From Nephrocerus scutellatus (Eukaryota > Arthropoda > Insecta > Diptera > Pipunculidae), in the NCBI GenBank assembly GCA_947095585.1, contig OX352763.1:65575719-65639718 (forward strand): DNA of 64,000 nucleotides, written 5' to 3'. The notes beneath the pieces were generated by a model, which saw nothing but the letters and a program-made list of their open reading frames with translations, was not told the origin of the DNA and did no database searches. Positions 44,991 to 56,469 of the stretch are shown here, one piece after another. How positions within the stretch are numbered: the stretch's first letter is position 1; each line of letters starts with the position of its first letter. Both the position numbers and the translations under genes were made by a program.

Positions 44991-46136
44991 ATGGGAATAC
45001 TTCCTATGAGACTGGGACCAGGCAGAACTATAACTGGCTTCAACAGCCTTATACATATAGTAATATTAGAAACCTATCTAACAAATATAGATAATATCAC
45101 AAGTTCACTATCAGCATTTAAGAATATATCCGACTTCAAAGACTCAATGACCATCTTAAATATTAAAGTTATCGAACTTAAAGCAAAATTAAAGTCGTTA
45201 ATGCCAAAAATTAAAAAAGAAAAGAAGACTTATTAGCGGACTAGGATCAGTAATTAAAGGCATAACAGGCAACATGGACGCGGACGATGCTATACGCCTA
45301 AATGGACAAATTGAACAATTGACACAAGGCCAATCAATAGTGACGGACAAAGTAAACAAACTTACTCAAATTAACCATCAAATGACTCAGAGATTACTGA
45401 CTATGTAAACAGGCAACAAGAAATTATTCATGGTTACTTAAGGTATTCGGGCAAAGAAATTAGCAACAGAATCAAATCCGACGAAATTGCGATAAGGTAT
45501 ACGCAATATCTCAATCGAATCAATTACAATATTGACTTGCTGAATTGTCACTTATCAAACATAGCAGAAGCTGTCGTGCTCGCTAGACTCAATGTCATAT
45601 CGAAGCAAATTTTAAATTCCAAAGAACTCAATGCAATACATGATTTTTTTGAAAATAGATCTGTAGAACTCAAATCAGAAGAAGATATTTATGAACTCCT
45701 TGATCTTCAAGTCTACTATAACGGAACTAACATTGTATTTAATATCAAAATCCCACAAATCTCCCCAGAAACATCTTCATTTTTTCACATTATTCCACTA
45801 CCCATTAACAACACTAAAATTATAATCACTAAACACCAAATTCTGTCCAATCCCAAAAATATACGTTACTTTGACGAAAAATGCCAACAAATCGAGGGAA
45901 CATACTACTGCAGAGATGCCAAGAAATTCAGAAGGAACACTAATGATACCTGCATAGCCAAACTACTTAACAACCTTCCAGCAGATTGCAGCCTAAGTGA
46001 AGAACCAGACAGAGTCGAGATATGGCAACTAGAACATAACTACATACTCTTAATCAACATTCCGGAAGCGGTCATCCTGACAACCTGTGGACCTAACCGT
46101 CAAAAATTAAAAGGAACACACCTCATTCTCTAATTC
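44991..46136 (+). pseudogene. Envelope-like gene of the errantivirus-type element, broken
   Basis: The position between pol and the 3' LTR and the residue pattern match the F-type envelope gene of insect errantiviruses. An N-terminal frame (44,991-45,236) ends in a basic, furin-like cleavage region. The Gly-rich segment expected next, the fusion-peptide position, lies in another frame at about 45,236-45,300. Further stops follow at 45,405-45,530, and a 198-residue C-terminal frame (45,537-46,133) carries several cysteines of the ectodomain. I see no clear membrane anchor before the LTR. At least three breaks make it non-functional. I do not give a joined sequence. Confidence 0.75.
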
Positions 46137-46530
46137 GCCTTACTTATTGCATACTTTTAAATTAATCATTATTAAGCAATTATCGAATTACACTTTTCTT
46201 TGTTCACCTTAAAACCAGTCAATGCACCTACATATTGTTTACCTTGCATTAATTATATTTCGCATACTTTGAAATTGTCTTTTTCGTCATATTTAAATTA
46301 TTCCTTAATTCGCATTTATCAAATTACACTTTGTTCACCTCAAGTCAATCAATGCACTTGCCCATAAAATTTGTATTGTATTTGTATTGCAAAGTAAGCA
46401 TAAAATATGTATAAAAGACTATGTAAAAACTTTTAGAACTGAAGTTTTGTGAATACATTTGAATACGGCGTTACGCTGCCCAAAATCAATTGTGTTTTTT
46501 TTGCAAAGCCTCCTGGTCGAAACCTTCACT
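46137..46530 (+). repeat. 3' LTR of the errantivirus-type element, 5'-truncated
   Basis: Matches the 5' LTR from gccttacttatt to the end (aaaccttcact here, aaaccttaatt there). The first 42-odd bases of the 5' LTR are missing, and seven bases (acttatt) are deleted. CGCG follows at 46,531, matching the left flank. Confidence 0.8.
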
Positions 46531-46739
46531 CGCGCAACGTAGAGCCCCGTTCCCCTAACTCCGTCGGAGGACCCCTGGACCAGTGGGCCCAAGAGGTTAT
46601 GCGACGCATTAACCAGGCAACCCAGACTTGGAACCGGGGTCAACAAGCCAGGTTTACCCTCAACGCAGCAGGGCAAGACTATCGAGTACGAGTCTCGAGG
46701 AACGGAGGAGTCATAATCAAGTTTGCCAACCCGGAGTAG
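46531..46739 (+). pseudogene. X locus copy 3, 3' portion after the element insertion
   Basis: Starts with the right CGCG duplication and gives an open frame of about 68 residues ending WNRGQQARFTLNAAGQDYRV and a short basic tail, stop at 46,737. It would continue one of the frames of X at 38,561, but X is in several frames there, so whether it belonged to the same protein is inferred. No family recognised. Confidence 0.5.
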
Positions 46740-47391
46740 AGGGGGTGTAGGGCAGATTTTGGGATGCATCCAAAATCCTCATACAACGCAGACCAGCGAT
46801 CCAGCGTTCGAAACGTAAAATTACGTATTATGTTTTTACTTTTTGTAAATATTAATTATTATCCAGAATATTAATTATTAATAAATAATTGAAATAAATT
46901 TCGTAAATATACTTAGATGCATTAAACTTAAACTTTAGGTACACATGATAGATAGAACAAGAACTACAACACAATGCTTTGGTTTAGCATGCGGGAGGAC
47001 GAAAACACATTACGCTCACGGGCATTGACACACACAGTACACCCATGGCTATCAAAATGGCATACATGTGTGCACGCATGGCAACGGCAGGGACAGTCAA
47101 ACATATATTGGCATAAATTGGCAGTAATAAGTCCCAGCAGGTACCCTTCTCACGCAACGCACCATGCGAACTTATAGACCAACTCCCAAGCTAGAAAATT
47201 CCAAGTGAGTAACTAACCTAGACTAACCAAATTATAATCCATTAGTATGTAGATGGATATTTGAAATTTTGACATTTTTTTTTATATTTAAACTTACTGC
47301 CAAGGGAAAACTCCGTGAATGACTTGCGCCACAGCAATAAGGTGGGCTAAACCATTTAGTAAAATTAAAAAAAACATCCCATAAAAATTAA
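46740..47391. other. No gene seen; likely 3' flank of X
   Basis: A near-palindrome gattttgggatgcatccaaa (46,755) lies after the X frame, followed by AT-rich DNA with aataaa-like signals at 46,880-46,900. Nothing else recognised. Confidence 0.5.
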
Positions 47392-47973
47392 AAATTTTCG
47401 TTTAAATTCTCTAATTGATACACAAAGTGCAAATGGAGCCCCCTTATCCTGATCACTCCAAAAATTTAAAAAAAAGTGTTTCATTCGGAGATACACATGT
47501 CTATAAAATTTAAAGAAAATTTTAAAAAATTTATATGGAAGCCCCTCCGCCTTGGGCCCACTTCAAAATTTTTACAAAAAGCGTTGTCCATAGGATTAAA
47601 CATGTGTGTAAAAAATTTAAAGAAAATCGGGTAAATTTTTAAAACTTTTAATGGGGCCTTTTGTCACCGAGGTCGGATCACTTTCAAATGTTTACAAAAA
47701 GTGTTGTCCGTCGGAGATACACCCGCGTATAAAATGTTAAGACAATCGGCAACTTTTTTTACAAAATTTGTATGGGTGCTCCCCGACCCTGGTGCCCGAT
47801 CACTACCAAATATTCACAAAAAGTGGTGTCCATCGGAGATACATACGTGTGCAAAATTTCAATAAAAGCGGGATTTAGGAAGTGGGTTAAAAATTGATCA
47901 CAAGATTTGGTGTGCCAGCCAGCCGGCCGGCCAGCCACGGGCAAGTGAAGTTGTTATAGAGAATTTAAAAAAT
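47392..47973 (+). mobile_element. Tandem-repeat element, copy C (plus orientation)
   Basis: Left end tttaaattctctaattga (47,401), about four to five 120-bp units with variants of catcggagatacac, then aagtgggttaaaaattgatc, a (ccagccgg)n stretch, gggcaagtgaagttgttata and right end gagaatttaaaaaatg. Both ends match copy B, with inverted AAATTCTCTA. Confidence 0.75.
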
Positions 47974-48543
47974 GAAATCGAAGAAATGTGATTTACAATA
48001 TTTCACATTCCTCACGTTTGTAGCTGGTTTCGATTTTTTTTCTCGGAATTCTCCCTGATTCATTAAAAAAGCCATACGAAAAAACGATCACAAAAATAAA
48101 ACGACGCGAGTCCAAATGCTTTAATGAATGTATCATGATCAGGGAAAATTACAAAAAACTTTGACCAAGAAAATATTACCAAAAAATGACTTACGTGAGC
48201 CTTCAAAATTCTTGGAACCTTCATTGAAAAAATTCGATCTTTCAGGAGCTAGGTTACATCTTTCTTGAAGGCCAACAACTCGACAGTGAATTGTACCGGA
48301 TTCGTTTGTGGTACCAGGCATAAAAAACTAAAAAAGCACGCATAACTATCGAGCCGATAGGCTCAAACGTCAAATATTGCACCAAAGATGAGCGAAAAGC
48401 CTAGACTCAAATAGGGATCTTGAAGATTATCTGTAGTTCCTCCAAGCTTGGCCAATCTCACCGGAGCAACCTCCAATTCAGACCTTTGATGAAGATTTTT
48501 AAATTGGATTTTTTTTGTAATTATATTAAACTTTTATATGTAA
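47974..48543. other. No gene seen
   Basis: AT-rich spacer without a recognised feature; the 60-residue minus frame at 48,139-48,321 has no recognised family. Confidence 0.5.
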
Positions 48544-48853
48544 CTAGCTGTTAACCCAGGCGTTACCCGGACCCGCTGGTCCCCACCAACAATACACTAT
48601 TTAGACCTACCAAAAGCTAAAATAACGTATTCGAAACGTGAGTTATACATGAAAAACGGCTTTTTTTCAGTTTTTCTCGAATTTTTCAAGTTTTTCCCGA
48701 ATTTCCCAATTTTCCAGCTTCCTATAATCATTCCCGGACAATAGTTCGTAATAACGAACATTAAAAAAAATTAGCCAAATCAGTCCAGCCGGTTAGCCGT
48801 GAAAAGGTAACAGACAGACAGACAGAGTTTTTTTCATATTTAAAATATAAGGA
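48544..48853 (-). mobile_element. Helitron-like non-autonomous element (310 bp)
   Basis: On the minus strand it starts TCCTTATATTTTAAATATG after an A and ends GGTTAACAGCTAG before a T. Near its CTAG end lies the hairpin ggaccagcgggtcc. It shares ttagccaaatcagtccagcc with the element at 43,910 and has a (gaca)n tract. No gene inside. Confidence 0.62.
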
Positions 48854-49029
48854 TTATCAGGGGTTTAATAAAATATTTTTTTAAAAAAAAACTCGTTGAC
48901 TTTTAACTTTTAAACTTTCAATCCCGCCAAAGAAGTATAATTTCCAACACTCGTACACAAGTCCACGCACCCACTTTTGTAAGGTAACATTTTATCATTA
49001 AATTTAAATTTTTTTATTGGTTACTGGTA

Positions 49030-50000
49030 CTTAGATCAATAGGTCTTCTTCGTTAAGCTGCCGTCTTTTAAGCATTTCTTGGTCTTCAAGGGTAAAGACA
49101 TCATTGTTTTGTCATTTTGTCATTGTGAATCTCGAAATTTGTGACCAGTCAGCATTTACTTTGTTCGAATTTTTGATTGCTGTCTTTAGATATATTTTTG
49201 TTTGACTTTTTAGCTGCGCCACCAATTTGAGATACGTCCCTATGGGTCTTATAACAGTTTTATATAGCAAAATTCTGTTGCTGGAGAGTCTTTATATTTT
49301 ATGTTTTAACCAGTAGAGTTGTCTGGTTTTTTTCTTAATTTAATTCCTGACTTGCTGTTTATGATACTTCCATACTACCTTGTCTATAGAGATACTTTTA
49401 TTTATTTTTAGTAATTTGTGTTTGTTGTGAATATGATATGCACCGTTTAAACCATTTCATAGTATCGTCTAATATTTTTGCAGTTAGTCGCTTGCTACGT
49501 AAAGGCATTTGTTCTAGTAGAGCAGTATGGTGTCGTCAACAGAAATTGCGATAATCGATGTTGTAAGAGTAGGTAAACGAATATCCCGGTGTAAATATTA
49601 TAAAAGAGTGGTCCAAGCATGCTGCCTCCAGCTTATATTAAGTATAATTTTGATGACACGTCCTTGTACATAACATAGAATTGTCGATTTGTATAGTAAC
49701 TTTTGATTATTAAGTTATAGTCAATAGGCCGAAAGCTTTCAAGTTTTTGAAGTAGTCCAGGATTCCACACGGTGTAAAATGCTTTGGCAACGTCAAGAAA
49801 TACTCCAACGCAGAATCTTTTTTCTTACAGATCTGTTTTTTTGTCAGTTTTTTGGATCTGCTGTATCGTCGCAGTATTGGGTTCTTGATTTTTTAACTGC
49901 TTTTCGTAGTGAGTAGATTGTTTTTGAAGTGTCAGGTTTATTTAGTAGTTTTTTAAATTGTTATTTCGAAACTAGTTTAATGCCCTTCGTGCCTTTGCAC
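49030..50000 (-). pseudogene. Jockey-clade reverse transcriptase remnant
   Basis: Minus-strand non-LTR RT in several frames. Seen in order: VGVFLDVAKAFYTVW (49,770-49,812), the block IIKSYYTNRQFYV, GPLFYNIYT, the catalytic loop SVDDTILLY (49,519-49,545, normally F-A-D-D), NRILLYKTVIRPIGTYL (about 49,240-49,285), and a basic ending EMLKRRQLNEEDLLI near 49,040. Frames change several times, so it is inactive. No endonuclease part is found upstream. Confidence 0.75.
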
Positions 50001-50658
50001 GAACATTTTATTACTTTAATTATACACATGATTTGTATATGCAAATTTCTACTGATAGCAAAGATTGTTGAAAATAGCTAAATTAGAAAAAGCTAAAAAA
50101 AATCAAAAAAAATTTACCGCAACATATTAACAAATCAATTTTCAAATGATTTTGTTCCCTTATGTTTTGCAATTCGAGTGTACATCCTTTCAAGGTCACC
50201 ATGACACGAAAAAAAATAATTTTTGTTAAATTGGTATTTGTTAACTTGCTGTTATAGTAACCTTTTTTTAAAGTGCAAGAAAAAAAATTTAAAAAAAGTC
50301 CTTTGAGCGTTACACACGAACAGACAAACATTTTTTTTAAATATTATATTAATGTTTTTACAATTTCTTATAGTAAGTATAGTATAACAGGTGCTGTTGT
50401 CGTTTGCCACTTTTTCGAATATGATTATATATTTATTTATTTATTTATTTATTCATTACTCATTTCAGTTATTGTGTATTAAGCTATTATAGGCAATTAA
50501 ACAATAGAAATAAAGGAACTCATATAATAATTATAATAACTAAAAGTATACAAAATTTAAAAATAAAAGGAAATGAACAAGATAAGATCATTCTTTAAAT
50601 ATTTAAAGTTAGTGGCGAATGAAATTTCATAAAAAAATAATAAAGTATTTTTGAAGAA

Positions 50659-50690
<32 letters not shown>

Positions 50691-51166
50691 CAGTGTTGAA
50701 TAAAAAGTTACTTATTAAGATACAATTGTTTGTTTTTTAGCTCTTTAGTTAATATTACTAGTTATTTAGTATATGATTCTTTAAAATATTTTATTTAGTT
50801 AAAAAGAAGAAAGGGTAAGATTGAACAGAATAGCATTAAAAATCTCATAAGAATAATAAATAATAACTAATAACACAGCATACTGAGGTGGCCTTTACAT
50901 TCCAAAGCACACAAAATATTAAAAAGGAAGTCCTAGTAAAGATTCCATGTTGTCAAGATCGACGGAGTCCAGAAATTCTTTGAATGTGTTCTAATTTGTT
51001 TTATTGTTATAGAGTTTTTGTTGTTCTATTATGGCCGTACCGTCGCTTGTTATAGAATTTTGGTTGTTCTTTTATGGCCATAATGTCGCTTGAATACACT
51101 AGTAGAACCGGTGGGTGGTTAGACGATAGTTTTAAGCAGAATTTTATTTTAACCACTTGACTATAT
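50001..51166. other. No gene seen; AT-rich with microsatellites
   Basis: Contains (attt)n at 50,430-50,453, a poly-T run at 50,659-50,685, and two adjacent imperfect copies of a roughly 50-bp segment (gttatagarttttkgttgtt) at 51,006-51,095. No coding sequence recognised. Confidence 0.6.
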
Positions 51167-51928
51167 TGTAACGAAAAGTAGTTAGTAGCACATATAATAG
51201 AATTAGAATCCTAAGATAAATCGCAATGTAAATACTGCATACTTAAAATAAGCAAATGCAATCCTAGATAAATCGTAATGTACCAAAAATAAGTACTAAA
51301 GGAGAACTAAGAAAATACTGCGTACTAAAAATAAGCACTTTTATGTAGTATACTTTTAGGCTCTAAGACTATTAGACTATTAGGTTTGAATCATTGTGTA
51401 CTGGTCAAACAAGTAGTCAAACCGGTTTGTGCGGTTTGCCCAGTTTTTGTAAAAGAACATGATTGAACATGTAGTCTTTTTTTAGAAGATGACTCATTAC
51501 ATATAAGTATCGTTAGTTGTAAATAAGGTAATAAGGCTACAATTTTCTGGTCTTTTCTCGATATTTCTGTCTACAATATTGGAAGTTTCTGGAAGCTTTC
51601 GATTGAGTATAAATAGAGGCATTAGGCCGAAGCAAGATTATTAGTTGTTTGGAATTTAACCAGTCAAGTTGTTAAAGTTCTTGTAAAGTGATAAAGCTAT
51701 AACCTAAGAGAATTATTGTGTAGTACTAGTATCATAAGTGTTTTTGTGTACTAGGATGAGATATATCTTAAAATATTAGATTTTTATAATAAAAAAAACC
51801 TATATTAATTGTGAACTTGTGTTAATTTTATTGTTGTTCATTTAAGTTATTATTTGTAAATTAATAAACTTGCGTTGTGTTTTATTTGCAAAATCCTTTA
51901 CGAACTCGAAAGCCTGAATTTCGTAACA
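51167..51928 (+). repeat. 5' LTR of tRNA-Leu-primed gypsy element
   Basis: 762 bp from tgtaacgaaaagtagttagt to tttcgtaaca. A TATA-like gtataaatag lies at about 51,608. It contains a version of the module shared with X at about 51,230-51,345, with different bases in the middle from the 3' LTR. Confidence 0.85.
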
Positions 51929-51930
51929 AT

Positions 51931-51951
51931 TGGTGTCAGAAGTGGGATTTT
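51931..51951 (+). other. tRNA-Leu-type primer-binding site
   Basis: TGGTGTCAGAAGTGGGATTT, complementary to the 3' end of tRNA-Leu, two bases after the LTR. mdg3/micropia/blastopia-type elements use this primer. Confidence 0.78.
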
Positions 51952-52286
51952 GCAAATTGTGAGATATTAAAATGTTGCAAATCGTGTAAATTGAGAGACA
52001 ATTGAGTAAAATTTTACAAATCGTTAACCAATAAATAAATTAATTGGTGATTTTACAAACTGATAAACATTAAACAATAAAATGGAAAGTGCAGTGAAAA
52101 TTAAATCCTATAGTTCCCAGAAGCTTAAAGACGGCGAGGTCTAAGTACTGCGGGAAACAGTTACTTCTCCGATTACAGCAAGTCGTTTAAGGGGGAAAAC
52201 AGCAAGCTGGTGAAGTGTTTTCATTCGAGACGGAGTAAGTGGAGCGAAAATAGTCTACTTCGGAAGAAAATAGTGGTGTGCCAAAC

Positions 52287-53530
52287 ATGGAGGCGATGTT
52301 GCAAGTTCTAATTCAACAAATAAATAGCAAGTTTGACCAGCAGAGAGAACAAATGCAGCGACAAAGTGAATAATCGCAGAACAAACAAATTTTCAAATTA
52401 GCGACAACTTGGAACAGCAAAGCCAAAAACTGGATCAGCAAAATCAGCAGTTAAATTCCAAATAGACCGTTAAGTTTGAACAGCAAATTCAACAATCGCA
52501 GAAACAAAGCCAAGAACTGAAGCAAGAATTGAACTCCAAATTTGATCAGCAAAATCAAAAGCTGGATGTTATTCAAGAAAAACTAAGAGGTGAAATGGGC
52601 AAAATTCAATTAATCCTTAAAGGTGAGATAAATGAAATTCAAGAAGAAGTGAAATCTCTCGAGACAAACATAACTGGAAAAGTGAGTGGCCTGGAAGGAA
52701 AAATTAAAGAGTTTGAGATACGGTTGGATAGCCGTACCCAATTTGTCAGGGAAAACACTCAATAAAGCAGTACCAGAGTCATTCCAGAATTTTCTAGTAA
52801 GCAGAAAGGAATTCTGAAACCACCTGCGTTGGATGGCGACACAGCTTTTAAAAATTTCAAAGTACAGTTCACAGCTGCTGTACAACACAATGGATGGGGT
52901 GCAGAAGAATAGCTAAATCTCTGATTCTAGCTTTGAGGGGTAAGGCAGCAGACGTATTGCAAATGATTCCAAATGCTGAGATGAGTTCCGGAAGAATATT
53001 GAAAGAGTTGGACTTACGTTACGGACAGTCTCACACCCAGAAGCTAAGCAAAATACAGCTCCAGATGAAGAAACAGCAGCGAGGAGAACGGCTTCAAGAA
53101 GTAGAACGCAAAATAGCTAAGTGACAAGCTAGCACGACAAGCCTATTGTGGGGTTCCGGCTGGTATCTTGGACGGTTTGGCAGTGTATGCGTTCACCAAT
53201 GCTATTCGAGATGAACAACTGAAGCTTCATTTGAGGACAATAGCCAGAGGAAAGTCAATGAATGAAGTATTGGCATCCGCTTTGGAATACGAAGCAGCTA
53301 GAGCTTGTCTACACAATGGGTTAGATTGCTGGAAATTACACAAATAAAAGCCCTTATTAAAAAGGAAATCCGAAAAACAAAAACTGGAAGCCCTCAGAAC
53401 GACGGAAACCCAACATTTAATTCTCGTCCAAAATGTTTTAGATGCCAGAAACCTGAACATTTCATCCGCATCTGTAAAGTATTTCGTTATAATTTGAGGA
53501 CAGCGACAGGTGAAGTTGCAGCAATTAAAT
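52287..53530 (+). pseudogene. Gag of the tRNA-Leu-primed gypsy element
   Basis: Starts MEAMLQVLIQQINSKF at 52,287. It is followed by a Gln-rich, coiled-coil-like stretch (52,340-52,765) with several stops, then PPALDGDTAFKNFKVQF, the capsid block ADVLQMIP and LKELDLRYGQS (52,894-53,124), a second part in another frame (LDGLAVYAFTNAIRD, 53,165-53,320), and a CCHC knuckle CFRCQKPEHFIRIC at about 53,432-53,473 with all ligands present. At least five stops or frameshifts. Typical Gag of the mdg3/micropia type. Confidence 0.8.
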
Positions 53531-53760
53531 GAGAGTGCTCCTGTAGTGTCATGTTTGGAGGAATACGGTTTTCTCATCGGTTTATTGTTGCCAGCATTAC
53601 AGATGAATGCATATTGGGCTTGGATTTCATGAGAGAGCACGAGATGTCCCTTGATCTAAAGAACCACGTGTTAAATTCGCGTAATGTGGCAAATAAACGA
53701 CAACCAGAGTGGTGGGCTAAGAGTCATTACTGTAGAAAAAGTGGAGATACCATCGATCTG
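53531..53760 (+). pseudogene. Protease C-terminal half of the tRNA-Leu-primed gypsy element
   Basis: Carries the second protease block ITDECILGLDFMREHEM and the strands after it. The D-T/S-G active-site half is absent between Gag and this frame, so the protease is truncated. Confidence 0.65.
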
Positions 53761-54960
53761 TGAAAAAATCATCTATGGCAAGGTGAACTGTGATCTTGTG
53801 GACAGTAGAGTAGGAATTGTAGAGCCAACCAATTTCAATAAGAACGGATTGCTATGCGGAAGAACTCTTGTGAAACGTTAGTCCAAGATACCTGTGAGAA
53901 TAATGAATGTTAGCCCATCTCCGAACGTGATAAGAGAAGGAACAGTCATTGGCAAGACTCAGGGAGTAAGCTCTATCGCAAACTGTCAGCCTGTAAAAGT
54001 AAAAAATGCGCCACTAGATCTGGAAAGGAAGCAGATAATTCACTCGCTATGTAAACATCTTCCAGCAGCGCAGCGACAAGCAGCAGAAAAGGCGCTAGAG
54101 CAATTTGTCGACGTTTTTGCTGTCAGCGACAACGACATGGGTAAAACCAATATAGTGCGACATCGTATCGATACAGGAGATGCTACTCTAATTCGACAGG
54201 CGCCCAGACGATTAACACTTGCTTAGCAACAAGAAGCAGAAACGCTGGTTAAGAAAATGGAACGGAATGGAATCATAGAGAAGTCCAAAATCCCATGGAG
54301 CTCACCTGTGGTACTTGTTCAAAAGAAAGATGGTTCAACAAGATTTTGTGTGGACTATCGGAAACTGAAAGATGTCACCAAGAAGGATAGTTATCCATTA
54401 CCACGTATAGACGACACGTTTGACACCTTATCTGGCAGGTAGCAATTCATGACGACGACAAGGAGAAGACAGCATTTACTGCGGGAAACGGCTTGTATCA
54501 ATTTTCTGTAATGCCGTTTGGTTTATGCAACGCTCCTGCTACGTTCGAGCGGTTGATGGAACATGTTTTGCGAGGCCTTAGCTGAAAGACATGTCTAGTC
54601 TATTTGGATGACATCATTGTTTTTGGTCGCACATTCAATGATCACGTGAATAATCTTCAGCAAGTTCTGGAAACCATAAAAGCAGCAGGAATAAAGTTGA
54701 GTCCTCCGAAATATAGCCTTTTCAAAAATGAAGTGAATTATTTGGGCCACATTGTATCCAGTCAAGGAGTATGCAAGGATCCCAAGAAGTTGGAAGCTGT
54801 TAACGATGATGGCCAGTACCAAAGAATTTACATGAGTTGCGAAGTTTTCTGGGGCTATGCTACTTCTATCGAAGGTTTATGGCTAACTTCGCAGATGTTG
54901 CACGAAGCATTTATCGCCTTACTGAGAAGAACCAAAAATCGTTCGAATTGCTGAAGAGAA
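53761..54960 (+). pseudogene. Reverse transcriptase of the tRNA-Leu-primed gypsy element
   Basis: An N-terminal spacer frame (53,894-54,226) reaches the RT start. Blocks: [42 protein letters not shown]. At about 54,440 some 30 bases that encode the first catalytic Asp block (TLDL..GYWQ) are missing. The sequence resumes in other frames with the [16 protein letters not shown] region (54,510-54,560), one stop, then the intact catalytic loop YLDDIIVFG (54,601-) and the LGHIVSSQG block. A further frameshift lies near 54,800. Dead gene; family clear. Confidence 0.85.
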
Positions 54961-55010
54961 AGCTGTGAAGTTCTCCAATTTTAGCATATCCACAGGAAGG
55001 AGAACTCTTC

Positions 55011-55463
55011 ATTATGGACACTGATGCGAGCAATGCGGGAATAGGAGCGGTTCTATCGCAGAGTGAAGAAGAAAAGGAGCGAGTTATAGCGTACTACAGC
55101 CGTTCGCTTTTTAAGCCCAAGAAGAACTACTGCGTTACGCGAATGGAATTGCTAGCTGTTGTCGATAGCGTGAAACACTTCCACAAGTACCTATACGGTC
55201 AGGAATTTCTTTTTCTAACTGACCATGCAGCTCTCAAGTGGTTAATGCAGTTCAGAGAAACAGAAGGTCAAGTGGTCAGATGGATCAAACGACTCCAGGC
55301 ATACACATTCAGAACAGAGCATCGAAAAGGAATGCTGCACAATAATGCCGATGGGTTATCCAGAAGACCTTGTGCACCCCAATGCAAACACTCCACAAGA
55401 CAAGAAAACAAGAAGTGCTCTGAAGTAGTTGCACAAATAAGACTACAATGGGAAGATCGCTAG
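55011..55463 (+). pseudogene. RNase H of the tRNA-Leu-primed gypsy element
   Basis: An open 149-residue frame: TDASNAGIGAVLSQ with the first catalytic Asp, then NYCVTRMELLAVV, FLLTDHAALKWL-type block (here FLTDHAALKWLMQF), and the NADGLSRRP end of RNase H. All blocks are in order and intact, but it is cut off from RT by a frameshift and from integrase by a stop at 55,461. Confidence 0.85.
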
Positions 55464-55469
55464 ACAAAA

Positions 55470-56405
55470 GAGCAGCTAAGGAGTAACATTGGAGCGATGA
55501 TTCGATTGTTCCAATATTTTAATGGATGGAGCAAGTTGAAAGACCGGAGTGGCAGGAGATTGCAACAGCAAGTCCTGCAGTAAAAAGCTACTGGGCTCAA
55601 TGGCAGTCATTGGGATTAGAATATGAACTACTGGTAAGGCAATGCAAATCGGCTGATGGTCAAAGCACAAAATCACTTTGCTACCAACGAATCGGGTCAA
55701 TGAAGTTCTGCAAGAATTACATAGTGGGACATCAGGAGCACATTTGGGCGTTAATAAGAAGCTAGATAAAGTAAGGAATCGCTTCTATTGGGTTAATTGA
55801 CGCAGAGATATGAAAGACTGGTGCCGAACGTGTGATACATTTGCCGCAAGCAAAGGACCACAACCAACAACTAGAGAAAAATGCAACAGTACAACTTTGG
55901 GGCTCAATTTGAGCCGGTGGCAATGGACATTGCTGGTCCATTCCCAGAAACAAGAGATGGAAATCGCTATATACACGTGTGCATTGATTACTTCAGTAAA
56001 TGGGCAGAAGCATATCCCATCGCAAACCAGGAAGCTTACACGGTGGCTAGGGCATTCGTGGACAATTGGATATGCAGATTTGGGGTACCACTGGAACTAC
56101 ATTCCGATCAAGGGCGGAATTTCGAATCACAAGACTTTCAAGAGCTGTGTCAAGTACTCAACATCAAGAAAACGAGGATTACTCCGTTACATCCACAGTC
56201 GGGCGGAATGGTAGAAGGTTCAACAGGAAGAGAGATTTGGTCTGGCTTCACAATCCCACACAAAAGAGAAAAAAAGGTAAATCTCCAAAACTACAGTAGA
56301 GTTGGGAAGGACCTTATAAGATCATTAAGAGGATTAATGATGTCGTATATCGGATTTAACAAAGCCCCAGATGTAAAACGAAAGTTGTTCACATTAACAG
56401 ATTGA
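55470..56405 (+). pseudogene. Integrase of the tRNA-Leu-primed gypsy element, internally deleted
   Basis: The HHCC domain is spread over two frames (GGHLGVNKT-type block at 55,730, then WCRTCDTF at 55,820). The core carries AMDIAGPFPETRDG (first Asp, 55,922), HSDQGRNFESQDF (second Asp) and HPQSGGMVEGS (Glu). Just after it (about 56,225) the sequence jumps to the C-terminal end (DLVWLHNPTQKRKKGKS), deleting about 80 residues. A frame change and stop follow at 56,405. Confidence 0.82.
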
Positions 56406-56469
56406 CAAGGTACAACAATAGAATGAGTGCTGAATCTGTTCGGGACGAACAGAATTAAGGTAGGGGTAA

